Source: Alentia gelatinosa
Taxonomy: Eukaryota; Annelida; Polychaeta; Phyllodocida; Polynoidae
Length of the DNA: 64,000 nt
Direction of reading: 5' to 3'
NCBI GenBank assembly: GCA_950022655.1
Contig: OX465581.1
Coordinates: 33,947,300 to 34,011,299, forward strand
The notes beneath the pieces are model-generated. The model did no database searches and was not told the DNA's origin. It worked only from the letters and a program-made list of their open reading frames with translations. A program made the translations under genes and the position numbers. This document shows, piece by piece, positions 59,401 to 64,000 of the stretch. Position 1 is the stretch's first letter, and the number at the start of each line of letters is the position of its first letter.

Positions 59401-62400
59401 CCTAGGCCTTAATAAAGTATTTGTCAGTCGATTCCAGGTATGTACCTACATGGGACAGTTGGAATTAGGGTTCTAAGTGCAATAGATTTTTTCAAAGTTA
59501 CGGCACATTTTGTGTCAGTTTGGGTTGGGTCGGCAGTGAAAATTCCCAGATTTTCAAGGGGAAAATCTAGAAAATCCAGATTCTGAAATTGTTCCCATGC
59601 CCCTAGGCCTTAATAAAGTATTTGTCAGTCGATTCCAGATATATAGCTACATGGGACAGTTGGAATTAGGGTTCTAAGTGCAATAGATTTTTTTAAAGTT
59701 ACGGCACATTTTGTCTTAGAATAGTTGGGGCCGGCACACAAATTTCCCTGATTTTCAGGAAGTCAGTCTTGGGAAACAATTATTTTCAAATCATTCCCAT
59801 GCCCCTAGGCCTTAATAAAGTATTTGTCAGTCGATTCCAGGTATGTACCTACATGGGACAGTTGGAATTAGGGTTCTAAGTGCAATAGATTTTTTTAAAG
59901 TTACGGCACATTTTGTGTCAGTTTGGGTTGGGTCGGCAGTGAAAATTCCCAGATTTTCAAGGGGAAAATCCAGAAAATCCAGATTCTGAAATTGTTCCCA
60001 TGCCCCTAGGCCTTAATAAAGTATTTGTCAGTCGATTCCAGATATATAGCTACATGGGACAGTTGGAATTAGGGTTCTAAGTGCAATAGATTTTTTTAAA
60101 GTTACGGCACATTTTGTCTTAGAATAGTTGGGGCCGGCAGGCAAATTTCCCTGATTTCCAGGCAGTCAGTCTTGGGAAACAATTATTTTCAATTCATTCC
60201 CACGCCCCTAGGCCTTAATAAAGTATTTGTCAGTCGATTCCAGGTATGTACCTACATGGGACAGTTGGAATTAGGGTTCTAAGTGCAATAGATTTTTTCA
60301 AAGTTACGGCACATTTTGTGTCAGTTTGGGTTGGGTCGGCAGTGAAAATTCCCAGATTTTCAAGGGAAAAATCCAGAAAATCCAGATTCTGAAATTGTTT
60401 CCATGCCCCTAGGCCTTAATAAAGTATTTGTCAGTCGATTCCAGATATATAGCTACATGGGACAGTTGGAATTAGGGTTCTAAGTGCAATAGATTTTTTT
60501 AAAGTTACGGCACATTTTGTCTTAGAATAGTTGGGGCCGGCACACAAATTTCCCTGATTTTCAGGAAGTCAGTCTTGGGAAACAATTATTTTCAATTCAT
60601 TCCCATGCCCCTAGGCCTTAATAAAGTATTTGTCAGTCGATTCCAGGTATGTACCTACATGGGACAGTTGGAATTAGGGTTCTAAGTGCAATAGATTTTT
60701 TTAAAGTTACGGCACATTTTGTGTCAGTTTGGGTTGGGTCGGCAGTGAAATTTCCCAGATTTTCAAGCGAAAAATCCAGAAAATCCAGATTCTGAAATTG
60801 TTTCCATGCCCCTAGGCCTTAATAAAGTATTTGTCAGTCGATTCCAGATATATACCTACACGGGACAGTTGGAATTAGGGTTCTAAGTTCACTAGATTTT
60901 TTTAAAGTTACGGCACATTTTGTGTCACAGCCTGCCTGAAAATTAGGGAATTTTGCCTGCCGATCCAACCCAAAATGACCCAAAATGTGCCATAACTTTA
61001 AAAAAATCTATTGCACTTAGGACCCTAATTCCAACTGTCCCATGTAGGTACATACCTGGAATCGACTGACAAATACTTTATTAAGGCCTAAGGGCATGGG
61101 AATGAATTGAAAATAATTTGTTCCCAAGACTGACTGCCTGAAAATCAGGCAAATTTGTCTGCCGGCCCCAACTATTCTCAGACAAAATGTGCCGTAACTT
61201 TAAAAAAATCTATTGCACTTAGAACCCTAATTCCAACTGTCCCATGTAGGTATATATCTGGAATCGACTGACAAATACTTTATTAAGGCCTAGGGGCATG
61301 GAAACAATTTAAGAATCAGGATTTTCTGAATTTTCCCCTTGAAAAATCAGGGAAACTTGCCCGCGGACACCAACTATTAAAAGACAAAATGTGCCGTAAC
61401 TTTTAAAAAATCTATTGCACTTAGGACCCTAATTCCAACTGTCCCATGTAGGTATATATCTGGAATCGACTAACAAATACTTCATTAAGGCCTAAGGGCA
61501 TGGGAATGAATTGAAAATAATTTGTTCCCAAGACTGACTGCCTGAAAATCAGGCAAATTTGTCTGCCGGCCCCAACTATTCTCAGACAAAATGTGCCGTA
61601 ACTTTAAAAAAATCTATTGCACTTAGAACCCTAATTCCAACTGTCCCATGTAGGTATATATCTGGAATCGACTGACAAATACTTTATTAAGGCCTAGGGG
61701 CATGGAAACAATTTAAGAATCAGGATTTTCTGAATTTTCCCCTTGAAAAATCAGGGAAACTTGCCCGCGGACACCAACTATTAAAAGACAAAATGTGCCG
61801 TAACTTTTTAAAAATCTATTGCACTTAGGACCCTAATTCCAACTGTCCCATGTAGGTATATATCTGGAATCGACTAACAAATACTTCATTAAGGCCTAAG
61901 GGCATGGGAATGAATTGAAAATAATTTTTTCCCAAGACTGACTGCCTGAAAATCAGGCAAATTTGTCTGCCGGCCCCAACTATTCTAAGACAAAATGTGC
62001 CGTAACTTTAAAAAAATCTATTGCACTTAGAACCCTAATTCCAACTGTCCCATGTAGCTATATATCTGGAATCGACTGACAAATACTTTATTAAGGCCTA
62101 GGAGCATGGAAGCAATTTAAGAACCGGGATTTTCTGAATTTTTCCCTTGAAAATCAGGGAAATTTGCCCGCGGACACCAGCTATTCTAAGACAAAATGTG
62201 CCATAACTTTTTTTAAATCTATTGCACTTAGGACCCTAATTCCAACTGTCCCATATAGGTATATATCTGGAATCGACTGACAAATACTTTATTAAGGCCT
62301 AGGGGCATGGAAACAATTTCAGAATCTGGATTTTCTGGATTTTTCCCTTGAAAATCTGGGAATTTTTACTGCCGACCCAACCCAAACTGACACAAAATGT

Positions 62401-64000
62401 GCCGCAACTTTGAAAAAATCTATTGCACTTAGAACCCTAATTCCAACTGTCTCATGTAGGTACATACCTGGAATCGACTGACAAATACTTTATTAAGGCC
62501 TAGGGGCGTGGGAATGAATTGAAAATATTTTTCTCCCAAGACTGACTGCCTGAAAATCAGGCAAATTTGCCCGCCGACACCAACTATTCTAACACAAAAT
62601 GTGCCGTAACTTTAAAAAAATCTATTGCACTTAGAACCCTAATTCCAACTGCCCCATGTAGCTATATATCTGGAATCGACTGACAAATACTTCATTAAGG
62701 CCTAGGGACATGGGAATGGATTGAAAATAATTTTTTCCCAAGACTGACTGCCTGAAAATCAGGGAAATTTGCCTGCCCCAACTATTCTAAGACCATAGAT
62801 TAGGTCTTATTAATCCCTTTCACTGTTAAGTCTATTGAAAAAAAGGACTGCAAATAAACATCCAGTCAAACACTCATGATTATACAGTCAGGAAAGAATG
62901 AATGTATGTATTACAAGTGAAATAAAGAAACAGCCTGGTCAATTAAAAAAAAACAAAAAAACATCAGCAGCGCCACTTCAGGCCCTGGTGGCTTAAAATG
63001 GAACTTTCGCCAACGTTTCCTAGCGGATAATACGGAAATTAGCGCTCTATCCACAAAATGCAGTCAAGCATAGCCGAGGCAAAGAGATCGTTGAACAAAC
63101 ACGGCCGCCGCCCGCGTTTCCTATCCAGAGATATAAGTCCGTGCCTAAATGAAACGCAGGGTTTCATATTGCACAGTTATCGGTATCGAGTAACGCAAAG
63201 ATTCGGCAGCATGTGTTCTCTCTACGCAGCTGATAAACAGGGTGATTTTTGTCCTGCAGAACACGCTGTATTACGACATCTGGTGGGTGGCTCAGCACGT
63301 GGTGCTCGTGTGGCTGTCCGCCTTCATCGTCTTCTCCATCCATTACCTGCCCGTCAAGTACGTGGACGTTATGCACTGCTGCGCGCTGCACCTCGGGAAG
63401 TGGACCAAGGTCGAGGGACGCCACGCGCATGTGCCGCACAACGCGTAAGTACTTCCGGTATTGTCCGCAATGCAGTCCATGAGATAACATGACAGGTATT
63501 TATATGTCTTACACGGTAGTGATTGTATAGAACGACCTGAATATGCTATTCATGCTACAAAATGAGATGGGGAATTGTTGTTTTTTTACGGATTCCCATC
63601 GATGAGAAAGTAAGAGATTGTCCATGACGCAATGCTATTTTTTACAATTTCTGCCCCTCTCCCCCCGCCCCATGTCATGTCTTGACATACAACCCTTGTC
63701 GAGCTTGGATGGAGGCTGGATCCTGCCCCCCCCGCCCTCACCTCCTTCCCCATGACGTTATTTTTAAACGGCGCAGTGCATACCGCATGGATGTATATAT
63801 ATATATATATCTTAATTATATATGTATAGGGGAAACCTATGTCTGAGGCTACTGGGTATAGGAGAGTTTGTTGATGTTACAGTACAGTATGAAATGACCT
63901 TTAACTTGACCCCACCAGGTGGAGCGAGCTGCAGGTGTGGCCGCGCGGAGTCCTCGTCAAACACGTGCGGGGACTTTTTAAGGCGGAAGGCATTAACAAC
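47335..64000 (+). CDS. TMEM39A: TMEM39A/B-type multi-pass ER membrane protein (7 coding exons, 3' end outside the window)
   Basis: TMEM39 proteins are ER membrane proteins; in animals they have been linked to ER-to-Golgi transport, autophagy control and collagen secretion. Seven exons give 367 codons in one frame, against about 480-490 residues for the family. The start [12 protein letters not shown] matches the family's MPGGRR N-terminus. Conserved blocks follow: [90 protein letters not shown] and [19 protein letters not shown]. About six hydrophobic segments are visible so far, at roughly residues 61-85, 107-125, 146-170, 173-195, 257-278 and 288-308. The last exon runs off the window. Vertebrates have two paralogues; most invertebrates have one, so the A/B label is nominal. 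Confidence 0.95.
47590..47705. mobile_element. 116-bp MITE with 29-bp terminal inverted repeats
   Basis: ggtaaaactgcagatccgtg begins the left end. The right end is its inverted copy with one mismatch in 29 bases. A diverged relative of the left half (agatccggggcctctagctt) occurs at about 45,747-45,810. Confidence 0.82.
49315..49338 (+). repeat. Poly-C tract (24 C)
   Basis: Uninterrupted C run in TMEM39 intron 1; i-motif or G-quadruplex potential on the two strands. Confidence 0.9.
49823..49938 (+). mobile_element. LINE reverse-transcriptase C-terminal remnant
   Basis: The plus strand reads [20 protein letters not shown] then [11 protein letters not shown] and TAA. This is the same RxWNSL ... 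FKxxF ending as the other two LINE fragments here, but from a different subfamily. Only this 3' coding tip is recognisable. Confidence 0.7.
51427..51845. mobile_element. Fold-back element family E, copy 2
   Basis: The same module order as at 32,985: the 20-bp palindrome gtattctcctaggagaatac, ggccacctgacggg, cctaataattagtcgaaagg, and a hairpin with arms around gatttggatctgcatgg and an apex ggggtattgcg. It carries about 175 extra bases between the second and third modules. Confidence 0.7.
52054..52310. mobile_element. 257-bp TIR element with GATTCCACCAAC ends
   Basis: ggtgattccaccaacac on the left and ctgttggtggaatcggcc on the right are inverted. Internal blocks (gcaagatttggc, gtcttgctac) also recur inverted. 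The ends are related to those of the 1-kb element at 31,933. Confidence 0.65.
52660..52945. mobile_element. Fold-back element family D, copy 2
   Basis: A 139-bp hairpin (52,660-52,798) has arms of about 60 bp and an apex ttcacgaagcgaagctgagt then gaa. It is followed by ttttatctcacccc and, about 115 bp on, ggggtgagataac, with aatgttaagcctatgg between. This is the layout of the copy at 31,204. Confidence 0.7.
53310..53529 (+). CDS. TMEM39A: TMEM39 coding exon 2
   Basis: Acceptor ttcaaacag, donor gtaagt. It encodes [20 protein letters not shown], then [20 protein letters not shown] and [16 protein letters not shown]. It carries the first transmembrane segment. Confidence 0.94.
53530..54154. other. 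TMEM39 intron 2, no recognised feature
   Basis: 625 bases, AT-rich. One 86-codon frame without family resemblance. Confidence 0.6.
54155..54238 (+). CDS. TMEM39A: TMEM39 coding exon 3
   Basis: 28 codons, acceptor atattgcag, donor gtaatt, phase 0. [20 protein letters not shown] then LVFSFWSE matches the family's second membrane segment. Confidence 0.94.
54239..54761. other. TMEM39 intron 3 with a near-perfect hairpin
   Basis: It contains a (TTGG)n stretch near 54,297-54,315 and the hairpin listed separately; otherwise AT-rich. Confidence 0.65.
54539..54620. repeat. Near-perfect inverted repeat, about 35-bp arms and 12-base loop
   Basis: aacgaaaatgtttgatatat plus gagaaaggtcaaat pairs with its inverted copy (atttgatctttctcatatat and onwards) with about two mismatches. 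The size fits a palindromic MITE or an intronic small-RNA precursor. Confidence 0.85.
54762..54910 (+). CDS. TMEM39A: TMEM39 coding exon 4
   Basis: Acceptor ttggacag, donor gtaagt, 149 nt. It encodes [20 protein letters not shown] then [20 protein letters not shown] and [10 protein letters not shown], with two hydrophobic stretches. Confidence 0.93.
54911..55251. other. TMEM39 intron 4, no recognised feature
   Basis: 341 bases between the exon ending FLCYP and the long loop exon. Strongly AT-rich, ending in a short pyrimidine-rich stretch before the acceptor; no repeat seen. Confidence 0.6.
55252..55534 (+). CDS. TMEM39A: TMEM39 coding exon 5
   Basis: Acceptor gtgtttcag, donor gtaaat, 283 nt. 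It encodes a loop rich in Lys ([20 protein letters not shown]) followed by the conserved [20 protein letters not shown] and [20 protein letters not shown]. Confidence 0.95.
55653..55855. mobile_element. 203-bp MITE with about 45-bp terminal inverted repeats
   Basis: aaggcttgattcaatatagt through tcacgatgtggtc on the left is repeated inverted at the right end with a few mismatches. The interior has an accaaaactgg direct repeat. It begins about 120 bp after TMEM39 exon 5. Confidence 0.75.
55856..59170. other. TMEM39 intron 5, part before the satellite, no recognised feature
   Basis: AT-rich, with several 60-84-codon frames but no known domain or repeat ends. Confidence 0.5.
59170..62795. repeat. 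Giant inverted array of a ~202-bp satellite
   Basis: Forward monomers recur every 199-203 bp (the tcagtcgattccag anchor near 59,423, 59,622, 59,825, 60,028, 60,230, 60,432, 60,634 and 60,835), after a diverged partial unit from about 59,170. Around 60,930-60,945 the orientation flips, and nine inverted monomers follow at the same spacing up to 62,795. A conserved core (ggacagttggaattagggtt, cacttaga complement, aaagttacggcacattttgt) alternates with variable spacers. No coding frame exists in 3.6 kb. Confidence 0.95.
62796..63259. other. TMEM39 intron 5, last part
   Basis: It contains an A-rich run near 62,946 and moderately GC-rich sequence with overlapping short frames near 63,058-63,259. 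The true exon starts only at the gtcctgcag acceptor, because earlier starts put a stop in frame. Confidence 0.6.
63260..63444 (+). CDS. TMEM39A: TMEM39 coding exon 6
   Basis: Acceptor gtcctgcag, donor gtaagt, 185 nt. It encodes [40 protein letters not shown] and [18 protein letters not shown]. The LPxKYxDxxHxxAxHLGKW block is diagnostic for TMEM39. Confidence 0.96.
63445..63918. other. TMEM39 intron 6 with a MITE copy
   Basis: It contains MITE family C copy 2 and a short (TA)n near 63,794-63,810. Confidence 0.65.
63620..63770 (-). mobile_element. MITE family C, copy 2 (inverted)
   Basis: Reverse-complement blocks caagggttgtatg, acatgaca and the gcgggggg run align with 17,236-17,387. The ends (tccatgacgcaatgc; catgacgttatttttaaa) are more decayed. 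Confidence 0.65.
63919..64000 (+). CDS. TMEM39A: TMEM39 coding exon 7 (continues past the window)
   Basis: Acceptor cccaccag. [20 protein letters not shown] then KAEGINN matches the family block IWSENTIWPQGVLVRH. The window ends in frame within the exon. Confidence 0.94.

Noticed and set aside
59170..62795. CRISPR-like regular spacing
   Set aside because: The unit is ~202 bp with conserved cores longer than spacers, it flips orientation, and the host is an animal genome. This is satellite DNA.
63058..63492. 144-codon frame overlapping TMEM39 exon 6
   Set aside because: It runs in a different frame from the conserved TMEM39 protein; the family match fixes the real frame and the acceptor at 63,258-63,259.

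Overview
The window is metazoan nuclear DNA. Short, GC-richer exons with clean GT/AG borders sit in long AT-rich introns that are full of small inverted-repeat transposons, LINE 3' ends and microsatellites. Both host genes are animal families (calpain and TMEM39). Gene style and repeat content suggest a marine invertebrate, probably a mollusc or other lophotrochozoan, with amphioxus as an alternative. The sequence alone does not settle this.

Region 1 (about 1-38,500, + strand): a classical calpain gene. Its first exons lie before the window, so it enters at the exon carrying the catalytic Cys. I can join 22 exons into one uninterrupted frame of 2,072 nt (about 689 residues plus stop). They cover the protease core (Cys, His, Asn), the C2-like/CBSW domain, an unusual linker built from five consecutive phase-0 mini-exons, and the penta-EF-hand domain ending in TMYS. 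The introns carry several MITE-like elements, a LINE 3' end, a 108-bp (TA)n tract, and one of two hammerhead-ribozyme-like motifs.

Region 2 (about 38,500-47,300): intergenic and transposon-rich. It holds a minus-strand LINE 3' fragment and a decayed two-gene PIF/Harbinger transposon: a HARBI1-like transposase on +, and a spliced minus-strand accessory-type gene arranged tail to tail with it. Two other inverted-repeat elements lie inside or beside it. One carries repeated copies of an ACGGTGAC motif. The other combines GGGTCACCACGACC repeats with a telomere-like 12-mer array. The second hammerhead-like motif is also here.

Region 3 (about 47,300-64,000, + strand): the first seven coding exons (367 codons) of a TMEM39A/B-type multi-pass ER membrane protein, continuing past the window end. 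Its first intron (5.9 kb) is a nest of fold-back elements. Its 7.7-kb fifth intron contains a very large inverted array (about 3.6 kb) of ~202-bp satellite monomers arranged as alternating dimers.

The two host genes show no functional link. The most unusual content is structural: two ribozyme-like motifs with different stem sequences but the same pairing, a giant inverted satellite, fold-back families with conserved apices, and the calpain mini-exon linker.
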